From NCBI GenBank assembly GCA_905250885.1, contig CAJNOQ010000158.1, positions 1-64,000 of the forward strand: DNA of 64,000 bases. The letters run 5' to 3'. Of this stretch, positions 13,414 to 28,578 are shown in pieces (the first letter of the stretch is position 1; the number at the start of each line of letters is the position of its first letter). Origin of the DNA: Didymodactylos carnosus. Its lineage: Eukaryota > Rotifera > Eurotatoria > Philodinida > Philodinidae. Position numbers and translations under genes: made by a program. Below the pieces are notes generated by a model that did no database searches, was not told the DNA's origin, and saw only the letters and a program-made list of their open reading frames with translations.

Positions 13414-14667
13414 TTATTGAACGACTATATCGGTAGCCTTTATTGTATGACTCAACGTCTCATTCGAAGCGTTGCTGTAGTTCGTAGCGGCATTTTTGAT
13501 TAAGCCATACATTGATCCATAGTATTCATGATTTAATACTTGCCCAAGATTATCTGCATTCATTAGACCGAAAACACATGAAGATTCAAACAACAAATGA
13601 TTAATACCACGAATTATGCGGAAAAAGCCATTTTCACCCCAATAACTACCTTGTAAAAACAAATTAAATAACAAATAGAAAAGCAATAATATAATTCATT
13701 CTTACCCCAACTATTGCGTACTTTCCAATATTTTGTGCCATTTTTCTCGATGCCCCAGCCAACAACTAAATTATTCAACACAAATATACAATGGAGCCTT
13801 ACAAAAAGATTATCTATTCACCGTAGAAAAATAAAATCCAATAGGTTCAATTTACATGTTTTCTACAAGACTTTCGAGGATGCAATAACACCTAAATACC
13901 TTGATCAAAATCGTCAATGTCTTTAACCTACCTTCGACAACATGATTTAAATCCTTGGATGTTAAGGTGTTGTTTATTCCGGTAGATGCGGTATAAACGC
14001 CATACTTGTAATTGTAATCAAAATCTAGGGTGCTATAAAATCCACATGAAATTGGTCCACGTTTATATATTTCACTCATCATTTGAATCTCTCCGGATAG
14101 TTGCCCGTAACTTTGAACAAAAAACAGAATGGGATTTTTGACTGGCCAGCACCGAAGTGTGCCATTCTCAACGGGTAAACAATTTTGACATATAGTTTCA
14201 TCATTACACGTCGGACTTGATTCCGCCACATAATTCTGGCATGTCTCATCGGGTAAACCGTATCTGTACATGTATTCTAAAACTTGATATGCCTTTCCAC
14301 CATAACATCCATTTCCCAGACCACGTGCCTTACCACAATTTAAAAAAACTTGTCTCCCTAATAATATATCCTGTAAACCGTTAAATTGTATTTTTAGTCG
14401 ATCGTTCAATGCCGCTAATGTTCCATGTAAATAACATGAACCACAGTACTTCGGGATATGTTGATTCCACGATGCTGTACAAAACGATTTACCATTGACA
14501 TTACACCAATCCCAATCCCGTGGTAGTTCGTCTAATGATTTGGCTCTTTCTACTGGGGTTGCTGTTGCGCCCCAATAATTTGTGAAGGATCGTTTTGAAC
14601 GATGTATGGGTAGTTCTGTACTATGATGAAACCACGTGAACAAGAAGAGAGCGTATAGGAACAACAT
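13414..14667 (-). CDS. Cathepsin Z/X-like papain-family cysteine protease
   Basis: Three exons on the minus strand (14667-13932, 13765-13706, 13649-13414) encode 343 residues. A hydrophobic signal peptide (MLFLYALFLFTW) is followed by a short propeptide of about 35 residues. The mature enzyme starts near LPRDWDW. The cathepsin X mini-loop NQHIPKY lies just before the active-site CGSC (catalytic Cys78). The catalytic His242 is in LNHVV and Asn263 in RNSWG; the oxyanion Gln is in NQHIP. These features, and PDETC and GPISCG, identify cathepsin Z (clan CA, family C1A), usually a lysosomal or secreted carboxypeptidase. Oddities: the residue after Cys78 is Tyr rather than the usual Trp, no Cys occurs in the propeptide, and Cys55 and Cys63 form an unusual pair. 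An AATAAA hexamer begins inside the stop codon. Orthology is confident; activity is inferred. Confidence 0.92.
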
Positions 14668-14993
14668 ATGTATAAGCGATGAGAGAGATGAAACTATGGT
14701 TTGTTGTATGAACTACTATTGTTGGATGATGAATCAAATCACTTACAGCATTCTGAATTTGATGAACAATACTAATATAATACTAACCAGTCACCGCAAT
14801 TTGTACACGGTAACAAAAAAGGCATCCCAAAAGGTGCACACTAGAAAACGTCCATGTAAAAGCATAGTAAAAAAAGCGTCAACAATAATAATATAATTCC
14901 ACAAAAACTCATCCAAATAGAAGCTAAGCGTTAAGTGATAAGCATAGTATTTAAGTGCGTACTGCATAGATGAATCATTTCACTGCACTACCT

Positions 14994-15090
14994 TATCTAA
15001 GATACGATTGATTTCTGGCGATATTGGATCGGCCCAATACAGTAGGCCAGGCGTGCTTCCAAAGTATACCATGTCTTTTCCTGCTGAAAA
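14994..15090 (-). other. Isolated exon-like segment of unknown gene
   Basis: On the minus strand TTTTTCAG precedes about 92 open bases that end at AAG before GTAGTG, so both splice borders look usable. The frame reads GKDMVYFGSTPGLLYWADP and continues ISPEINRILDK. The composition looks like a real protein, but I cannot name the family and see no neighbouring exon. It may be a relic of a transposed gene. Confidence 0.3.
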
Positions 15091-15993
15091 ATTAAAACGG
15101 TTTAGTTTGTTGACAACTGTTTAAACTCTCTTTACTACGAAACATTTTTAAACCTTTTTTAAAAGTTTCGTAGTGAGCACTAAACTCTAAAAGGCTTCCT
15201 ACTCGAAAGAAGCTTTTGTACTGGATTACGGAACCCTGCATAGTTCCGCACAAACCCATATCAATTTTAGAGCCGAAAATAGTGAATTTTATGAATCCAG
15301 CTTCTGTGAGGCTCCTAGCTAGAAAATGGCTGACTTCGGAGAATGTTCACATAACAGGTTGTTAACGACCCATAATTGTGCACTAACCGTCTTAAAACGA
15401 ACATCGTAAAATACCCATTTTTTAATCATCTTTTGGTCATCAAAACGTTCCCAGTTTGGATGCATAAAAATCCATTTGGATCATTTTACGTAACGGTTGC
15501 CTTTTATGTCTAAGTTTTGAAAAGATGGTGTTTTCATTTGAATTTTTCTCCTACTGATTGCAATAGTTTTTAGGTTTTAAGTACATGAATAAGCACAGAA
15601 AAAATCGAATTGCGAAAACATGGTTATTTGTGTGCATGATTCCGTAACGAATTAGCTGAGTTTTTGATAACTTCAAATTACATCGGAATCACTGTTCCGT
15701 TTTTGGTTATTCCGTGGCCGTCAATATTTTTCTTATAAAACTTGAACCGTATATTCAAAATTAATCGAACTCTTAAAGAGGTTGTTGAGCATGTGATTAG
15801 GCAAATTTGATAAAAATTTAAGCTTCTTTTAAGGTGACGAAGAAATTACAGGAAGGAGTGGAAAAAACGTGATTCTGTTACAATTATTTTGATCGAGCAT
15901 ATGCCAGTAGATAGATAGATCATATAGATATTAACAAAAGCAGTCAAGCAGTCTTTCTATAACGTGGTCCTTCGTGAAAATTTAGCCATCGTA

Positions 15994-16734
15994 TACAGTA
16001 CCCATATCTTCAATGCTGTTTAAATTCGGCGATTATCGCGCTTTTGTAAAGAGGCTGAAGTCACCGTTTAATCGCATTATGTCGGCGACTATTTTGTATA
16101 TCGAGGTTAAATGTTGATTATTTTGCAAGTCACGATTTCTTAAAACATCGCTGACTAATCGCGATTAGTTGACAATTTTTGGTTTTCTAGTCATTCACTG
16201 TTTTATTTTGCAGCTGACCAAGTGTATATTAAATACTGATTTCGACAATAATTGTGTCTTTTTTCGGTTTAATCTTTTCTTTTAGATTAATGTTTTTGGG
16301 AGACGCGGAGTATTCCTCGTGATCTCCTCACAGCTGACTCGTTCTTTTGATAAGGATCAGTTTTTGAATCGAGGGCTCCGATGAACAACTGGAGTTTTGA
16401 GCAGTGGCTCAAATCAATTAATCGGACGTGAGAAACTATCAGAACAATCGAACGCCAATCAAGGAAAGTGTATGAATTTCCATTGTTTAACATTCAACAC
16501 CCACTTTAGCAGATAAAAACTCTTATTCTAGTAGATGACTGCAGTCATCTACTAGAATAAGAGTTTTGATCTGCTAGAGTGGTTGTCAGTGTTAAACAAT
16601 GGAAATTCATCCACTTTCCTTGAAGTACAATACAGAAAAGTGGACGGCATAGTCACTCACTTTTCTCATATCAAGTTTTACAGTGAAGTCACGTAAAACT
16701 CGCCGATTTTTAAGCGGTTAATACCAGATGGGTA
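15994..16734. mobile_element. Non-autonomous element inserted in copy A (AATCGCGATT-type words)
   Basis: Interrupts copy A after GCCATCGTA and ends before GGGTTTTGGCCACC. The ends share TACCCAT in opposite orientation, so short inverted termini are likely. The left half is enriched in ATCGC/GCGAT words such as TAATCGCGATTAG. The right half contains the long palindrome at 16463-16622. There is no coding capacity. Borders are accurate to a few bases. Confidence 0.6.
16463..16622. repeat. Long near-perfect palindrome
   Basis: Arms of about 80 bp meet at GATGACTGCAGTCATC. The innermost 46 bases, from CTCTTATTCTAGTAGATG outwards, are perfectly self-complementary; the outer parts carry a few mismatches. 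It could extrude as a cruciform and lies inside the element at 15994-16734. Confidence 0.9.
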
Positions 16735-16797
16735 GGGTTTTGGCCACCAGCATTATCATTCAAATTACTCTCTTGTGAAATGCATGACAGTGTCCAA

Positions 16798-17754
16798 CCC
16801 AGGTGGTTTGTTACGGTTATCGTATACGGCGTCTTTACGGCCGTAAATGATTAAATACGGGCCGTTTACGCACCGTATTTTACCGTAAACCAGGCCGGTG
16901 TTTTACGACCGTATTTACGCCGTACCGTATACGGTGTGTTTACGGCTTAAATAAGATCATCATATATGGCGTATATGCATTGTAAATGACCGTAAACATA
17001 CCGTATTTCTACCGTATATACGCGCTTCACGGTCTGGAATTATACGAAAGCCCAGGTCGTCGAAAACGGTATCGTCAACGGGCCATTTTTGCACCGTTTT
17101 TAGGCCTTTTTCAGGACATATTTCAAATTTCATTATTTTTGGTCATGAACTGAAAACTATTATGTTCTGAATTTTTTTCAATTTTTTGGATTCCTTAGAA
17201 CCATGATTTACCAGTCTCAGGAGTATGGTACTATGACTAATACAGGTCCGTCAACTAAGGCTACTCCCTCCAGACAAGCTTCGATGACTTATATACTAGA
17301 GGAAGAAAAAAATTTCTAAGTTATAAATTCGATATATATATATATTCGAAGAAAATCAGCGTTCCATTTATACAAGTAGCGGAAGCGAAATAAAAGAGGG
17401 GAATGGCTTGTCGACAAGACGGCCTAAAAACGGTCAGTTTACGGTATAGACCATATACTATTTTTACCATGGAACGGCTCACGAGGATATTGAAACATAA
17501 AGAGCTTCATGGTACCAGACACTGTCAAACGAGACTATCGACTGTATATCATTTCATGGTATCTAACTATTGATTAAAAGTACAAGTCTGATACGGCGCG
17601 TATACTGCGCATTTACGTAGCACTGTAAACGAGCACCGTATACGGCACCGTATTATACCGTAATTGAACCGTAATACGGTCACCGTTTCCAGGTCGAAAA
17701 TCACCGTAATTTAGCCGAATACGGCCGTTTACGTACCGTATTATTCGAGCTGGG
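16798..17754. mobile_element. Non-autonomous element saturated with TACGGT/ACCGTA words
   Basis: A 957-bp insertion starting CCCAGGTGG and ending CGAGCTGGG, so the terminal CCCAG/CTGGG is inverted. Comparison with the empty site in the inverted partner (GTGTCCAACTTGAAA) indicates a duplicated AA or AAC at the target. Both end regions (about 250 bp and 170 bp) are packed with TACGGT, ACCGTA and CCGTAAA in both orientations. The middle is ordinary AT-rich sequence without open reading frames of note. Confidence 0.75.
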
Positions 17755-17920
17755 AACTTGAAATTTTTCTGGCTTTTTCATCATATGCTGTAATTAACAA
17801 AAATCATTTCCAAAGATTATATTAGAAAACAATCAAATAGATGCCGTACTTGTCAATGTTAGATATCTAAATCCAAATACAAGCACAAGTATCTAAGGCG
17901 AATTGTCACTTTTTCTGACA

Positions 17921-18840
17921 AGATGAGAAAGGTACAGAAAAAACAAGCGCGTTATCCAAAAGAGTCCGTAACTGTTAGCTTGACCAAGTCCACTTTCTTG
18001 CTTGATTGACGGCACGAGCACGGATCGCGCAATTCACGCCGTGATCGCTAAGAAGTCGCTATTGTCGCGGCGCGTTCGCACCAACTCTTATCTTATAAAA
18101 AACTCGTAATTCGCTATCGCGACGCGACAATAGCAGCTTTTTAGCGATCACGATGCGACTCGCGATCCAAGCGCGATCACTGTAAGAAAATATTGTCACA
18201 TAGCGATCGTATTTTTCTCTTACGATCGCGACATGATACAGCGACGCCGCGCGTCTCCCGTGCACATCCTATTCACCGTTTTGTTTTACTTACGCGCCTG
18301 ATATATAACTCTTACTGATTTTTCGAAAAATTTTCAAAATCTTATCACATCTTAATAATAGCTTACGACATGACTGATATATGGTCTTGCACAGTCGCGT
18401 TGCGCGTACGGCATTCGTCTGCGTTCGCGGTAAAAGTAGTGTGACTCATTTTACTGATATTAGACGAAAACGCGAATAAATATTAACTATAGCAAAATAC
18501 TCGAGAGTCGTTGGGTTTTGTATGAGCGCGAAAAGATAGTGATCGCTAAAAATCGCGTCTTATTTCGCGGCGGGATCGCGTTACGTGATCCTGCTGCGAA
18601 TTTTTTAAGCGACTCTCACCGTGGCATGCGATAAGACAGTGGACTTGGGTGTCGCATAGTTTCTACTCTCATCTAAAAAGCCATTAGTAGTCTGAATCAA
18701 TTTGACCCCAAAACATACTTTGAGTATAAAGGTCTGGAAAACTACTTCATGAATACACAGTCGCATTATATCATATCGGATAGTAAATGTAAGTTCTCTT
18801 TTCGAAATATGTTATGTGATTAATATAGAGAAACATGAAA
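17921..18840. mobile_element. Foldback-type repeat (copy B), broken by one later insertion
   Basis: Flanks of the insertion at 17982-18649 match the reverse complement of about 20540-20720. The loop-like part at about 18755-18835 matches 20450-20535 in direct orientation. The two copies therefore look like different partial remains of one foldback element with arm, loop and inverted arm. A local hairpin is visible between GTCTGGAAAAC and GTTTTCCAGAC. Confidence 0.65.
17982..18649. mobile_element. Non-autonomous element saturated with GCGATC/GATCGC words
   Basis: An insertion of about 668 bp with inverted termini ACCAAGTCCACT and AGTGGACTTGG. The empty site in the partner near 20615 reads GTTAGCTTGTCGCAT, so TG appears duplicated. 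The inside carries many GCGATC, GATCGC and GCGAC words in both orientations, and its G+C content is clearly above that of its surroundings. A short open frame on the minus strand (18265-18059) is composed of these words and is not taken as a gene. Confidence 0.75.
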
Positions 18841-19224
18841 GAGTTTTCCAGACGTTATCGTCAAATCTCAAATTCAAAATGGAGAAAGTTGAAGCAGTAC
18901 AGCTTTTTAAAGAGAAACTTTTTCACGGTTATTCTATCTTTCCATTTTTTATTACCTTCCGTTTTCAGTTTTTATACGGTTAGCGACAAAAAGACGGTCC
19001 GATTAAGGTATATTAACTGGCTGTTTATTATCGAATCAGTTACCTGTTTATTTGATCGCGAATATATACGAAGCTTCAGAACATTTTCTCTCTCCTGGAC
19101 AATCAAGTAGTCGACACTTGGTTTGAAAAAGATGTCCTTGGTACTAGTGAGAGTATTATAACACTAGGGTCAGAGAGCTGGGCAAGTCTAAGTGAACAAG
19201 TCTAAGTAAACTCGTAGCCAAAGT

Positions 19225-19555
19225 CGATAAAGTGACAATTCGCCGTAGATACTTGTGCTTGTATTTGGATTTAGATATCTAACATTGACAAGTACGGCAT
19301 CTATTTAATTGTTTTCTAATATAATCTTTGGAAATGATTTTTGTTAATTACAGTGTATGATGAAAAAGCCAGAAAAATTTCAAGTTGGACACTGTCATGC
19401 ATTTCACAAGAGAGTAATTTAAATGATAGTGCTGGTGGCCTAAATCCTATTGCTTACGATGGCTAAATTTTCACGAAGGACCACGTTTTGGAAAGAGTTT
19501 CTTGACTGCTTTTGTTATTATCTATATGATCAAGCTGTCTTCTGGCATGTGCTAT
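19225..19555. repeat. Uninterrupted inverted partner of repeat copy A
   Basis: Reverse complement of the three blocks of copy A at 15897-17920. It runs through the two points where the other copy is interrupted and so records both empty insertion sites. The adjoining DNA at 18841-19224 and 19556-20449 shows no gene that I can support. Confidence 0.75.
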
Positions 19556-20449
19556 GATTCATTGAGCATAAAAACTACTTAGACAAGCAATAGAGATATG
19601 TGGCTATTTATCGTTAGACCAAGTCATTGAATTTTCCAGGCCATATAACACTGTATTTTTGTAAGTAATTAAATATATCGTATAGCTTCATCAATAAACA
19701 TGATTTTATGACGAATTAGAACTAAACATGGTCTAGTATATATGACGGATTGCGTTTCAAACCTGGTTTTGCGTCGCTTTGTTGTATGGCAGCGTTTCTA
19801 ATGCCGATTGGTTTACTAAGGGAGAGTAAAATGGGTTTTCACTTTGACATAATATGCAATGATTAATTCTTTTTTATTTCGTGTTTTATGTCTCTCTCTT
19901 TCCTTTCTAAGATTCTGTTTGTATCCTCCATAAGGGCCAACGCAACCGATTCAAGTCATGAAACTGAGAGGATTGAAAAAACTACAGTGAAAATTTTTTC
20001 TTTAAAAGGTTGTTATATTTCAACTGTTTCCATTTTGGATTTCACATCAGAGGGAAATTTCCGCTGTTAAAAAAATTCCCATTAGAAACGATGCTTTCTT
20101 GTTGATATATATACTTAATTTGAGATTAAAATGTTATTTTAGCTTTACTTGCTCTTGATTTTTTCTTTCTTCTAGTGAGTGTAAAGAAGTAGAAGACGTC
20201 TAGTTGTAGCGTTTGTTTTACGCTAACAAATATCAGACTGATCAATGATCTCTACATTAGTAGTTTTCATTTTGTCCTCGTGGGTGATTTTAAATCACGT
20301 TTACATGCACATCTGATCACATCCTAATTTTGTTTTATTTTTGTACACGAATGAAATTTACAAGAAACCAGATTTGCTTATGATTAGATGTACATGCGTA
20401 TGTGGTTTTAAGAATCTTATTTTTAGATAATTAACATCTGTTTACATCA

Positions 20450-20720
20450 GAAAGGCGCATTATATCATGTCGGATAATAAATGTAAGTTCTCTTTTCAAA
20501 AAATGTGATTAATATAGAGGCACATGAAATAGTTTTCTTTATACTCAACTCAAAGTATGTTTTGGGGTCAAATTGATTCAGACTACTGATGGCTTTTTAG
20601 ATGAGCGTAGAAACTATGCGACAAGCTAACAGTTGACATAGACGCTTTTGGATAACGCGCTTACTTTTTCTGTACTTTTCTCATCGAGTTTTATACCAGA
20701 TTTTAAACCATGTTCTGCTC
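20450..20720. repeat. Partner of repeat copy B
   Basis: The first part (to about 20535) repeats 18755-18835 in direct orientation. The second part is the reverse complement of the flanks of the element at 17982-18649. It carries the uninterrupted site GTTAGCTTGTCGCAT on the minus strand. Confidence 0.7.
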
Positions 20721-21060
20721 TATCGATTACCGTATGTAGATTTTGTATAACATGCCTGGATAGTAGTAAAGAAGATTTCAATAGATACCACCAAAAAAGA
20801 CTTCGAACAAGTAAGAAGTTAAAATCACTACGGATTCTCGTTGACTTATTAATTTCGTAACATACTATACATCAAACAGTTCAGAAAATTTAGGCCTATT
20901 TTCTATACTGAAAAGAACTTTTTTTTTGACGATATCTATCCAAATCTTCTTTACTACCAGCCAGACAAGTTATACAAAATCTACATACACCAATCGATAC
21001 AGCAGAACATGAATTAAAATCTGGTGTAAAACTCTATGAGAAAAGTATGGGTGATAACAA
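20685..21060. repeat. Inverted repeat pair
   Basis: About 20685-20785 (TTTATACCAGATTTTAAACC onwards) recurs as reverse complement at about 20940-21050, with a spacer of about 155 bp. Short matching words such as ATGTAGATTTTGTATAAC confirm the pairing. It is probably a further part of the repeat B family. Confidence 0.65.
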
Positions 21061-21258
21061 AAAAAAACAAGCAGACATAATTGTCTAAAAGCTTTTTGTT
21101 ACTTGTTACTCTGATTCAAGGATTTGTATTTCATTTTATTCGTATCGAATTCAAAGGATGCAGATCAATTTCTAATGTTCGAAATATTAGCATAGGTCGG
21201 TGATTATCTCTTCTTAGGGAATACTGTGATTAAAATTGTTGAAGATTTTTCAACAGAT

Positions 21259-26830
<5,572 letters not shown>

Positions 26831-27420
26831 GAAATTCTTGTCAGTTATGTTCAATGTCTGATCGTTCATTTAAAGAAAAAAAATATAACTTACGAATCTT
26901 TAGCAGTAAACATATATATTCAGTTTTTGTCAGATAACAAGGTCTGGTTTTTTTAATTATCTTTTGTTTTTTTTTGTCATACACACGTACACAAAGTGTA
27001 ACAGTTTCTCTCTTTCTCCCTCTACACAGTACATAAATTGTTATTGTTGATCTATTTTCTGTTGTTGTTTTTTCATTCTTCGGATTATTTTTTTTCTCTT
27101 GTTATTGCTATTCCTACAAACAGTATGTCAATGTATATATTTGTTTTATACGTTTTCATTTTTTTCCAGTGTTTGGTCACGTGTGCTAAAAGAAAAAAAA
27201 AAATTGAGATAAAAGCTATTTGAAAGTTAAGAATATTTTTTTGGTATTTTTTTTCATTGATAATTTGTTTTTCAGTTCTCATTTATGTTAATTTGTAAAT
27301 GAGCATTGTTTCGATTCTGCAGATTAAAATAAAAAAAGAGAGGATCGTTCTTCAACATTAAGAGAACGGTAGTACGACATGGCGTTCAGGATATTCTTGC
27401 AACTTTTAGTGTTCGTAGAA
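26831..27420. other. Helicase 3' flank
   Basis: AT-rich sequence with T-rich runs. A candidate polyadenylation hexamer AATAAA occurs near 27327. No gene is seen. Confidence 0.5.
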
Positions 27421-27427
27421 GAAGCTG

Positions 27428-28287
27428 CTATTCTAAGAAAAATAGGATATCTTCTGGCTGTCTAGAACGAATTCTTTGCTCTATCACGCCATATAGTTCG
27501 CAAAATTTTGTGATCAAAAACCAAGGACTGGGTTTTCTAGCGGTCAGGTTTTCCAGAAACTCTATTATCAACTTTTCCCATGAAACGGCGATATGTACCT
27601 CATCTGATAGAAAAATCTTCGGCCTATTGAAAACAGTATTCAGATTGGTTCCAGCTTTTACTGAAAAATAAAAAACAAAGGAGTTCTGGTGATTATGACA
27701 CACTGTACTGCATAGATAATCCTTTAAAATGCTTCTTTTACATATCTTTAATGACTGGCAACACCTGTCTGGATATTCTGACCAGCTCGCTTTGTAGAAA
27801 ATTACAAGGGCTATCCAATGGTATGTTTTTGAATAATATATAATTTTTCATTATGGCACAAAAATGACTAAAGGAATGTTTAACCCTCCGGAGGTGTTCG
27901 CATTTTATCACACGAACGATGTGGATAAGTAAGGTAAACGTGACTTTCCATCTGTACTGTGCTATGTAAGATATTCTAATTCTTCATATGGTTCTCATGC
28001 ATCATTAGAAGACTAACGATTAGCGAAGAGATCGCTTCGAATTGCATAGATCTTAAAGTAGAAATGAACAGAAAACACTACTGTGGATCTCCTTGGACCG
28101 ATAAATACCTCCGGAGGGTTAAAGCACTAAGATAGGTGAACTTGATGATATCGGCCAAATATTTTGACAATTGTCCTGTATGGGCATATTTTTGAAAACC
28201 TCGTTTATTTTGAAGTCCAGAAAATAAAATTTCTGTTCTATTTTTAATTCTAACAAATCGTAGAACAACAAAATGACCATCAGTCAA
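27428..28287 (-). pseudogene. Possible gene relic of unknown family, interrupted by a MITE
   Basis: On the minus strand an open frame at 28287-28123 (MTDGHFVVLRFVRIKNRTEI and on) is cut by the element at 27884-28118. A further coding-like stretch ends in ISRQVLPVIKDM before GTAAAAG. After TTTTTCAG another open frame (about 27658-27428) reads KAGTNLNTVFNRPKIFLSDE and on to a stop. Composition and splice signals look like a gene, but the frames do not join cleanly across the insertion. I do not recognise the family. Confidence 0.35.
27880..28122. mobile_element. piggyBac-like MITE with TTAA target duplication
   Basis: A 235-bp element (27884-28118) has 14-bp perfect inverted ends CCCTCCGGAGGT... 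and ...ACCTCCGGAGGG. TTAA stands on both sides (27880-27883 and 28119-28122). TTAA duplication together with CCC/GGG ends is the hallmark of the piggyBac superfamily. There is no transposase, so it depended on an autonomous relative. Confidence 0.85.
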
Positions 28288-28578
28288 CCGTGGAAACGAA
28301 TAATAATAATAGATGGATAAAAAAAAGAAAAGATTTTTTAATAAAAGAAAGAAAAAGAAGGTAAGATTATTGGGTGTACAAGGGAAAATACTATGTGTGC
28401 ATTTTGTAGTCTTGAATCGAACATATTTTCTTTTTTAATATATAAATTTACTACGACCATTGTCACGTGATAAAACTTTGAAATTCTAGGTATTGAGTTT
28501 TCTTCAAATTGTTGTCAATATATTTATATCTGTATTTTACATTTAATCTGGCTGTCTTCTATTTTCTTTTATTTTCAG

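Larger units (their letters stand above)
15897..17920. mobile_element. Foldback-type repeat (copy A), broken by two later insertions
   Basis: Three blocks (about 15897-15993, 16735-16797 and 17755-17920) together match the reverse complement of a continuous segment at about 19225-19555. The gaps between blocks are occupied by two other elements (15994-16734 and 16798-17754). The uninterrupted partner gives the empty-site sequence for both insertions. No transposase is visible. Confidence 0.75.

Noticed and set aside
14636-14896. Plus-strand open frame overlapping the protease start
   Set aside because: It is antisense to the signal-peptide exon, lacks splice signals and has no recognisable domain.
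18059-18265. Minus-strand open frame of 68 codons
   Set aside because: It consists of the repeated GCGATC words of the surrounding element; no domain and no splice context.
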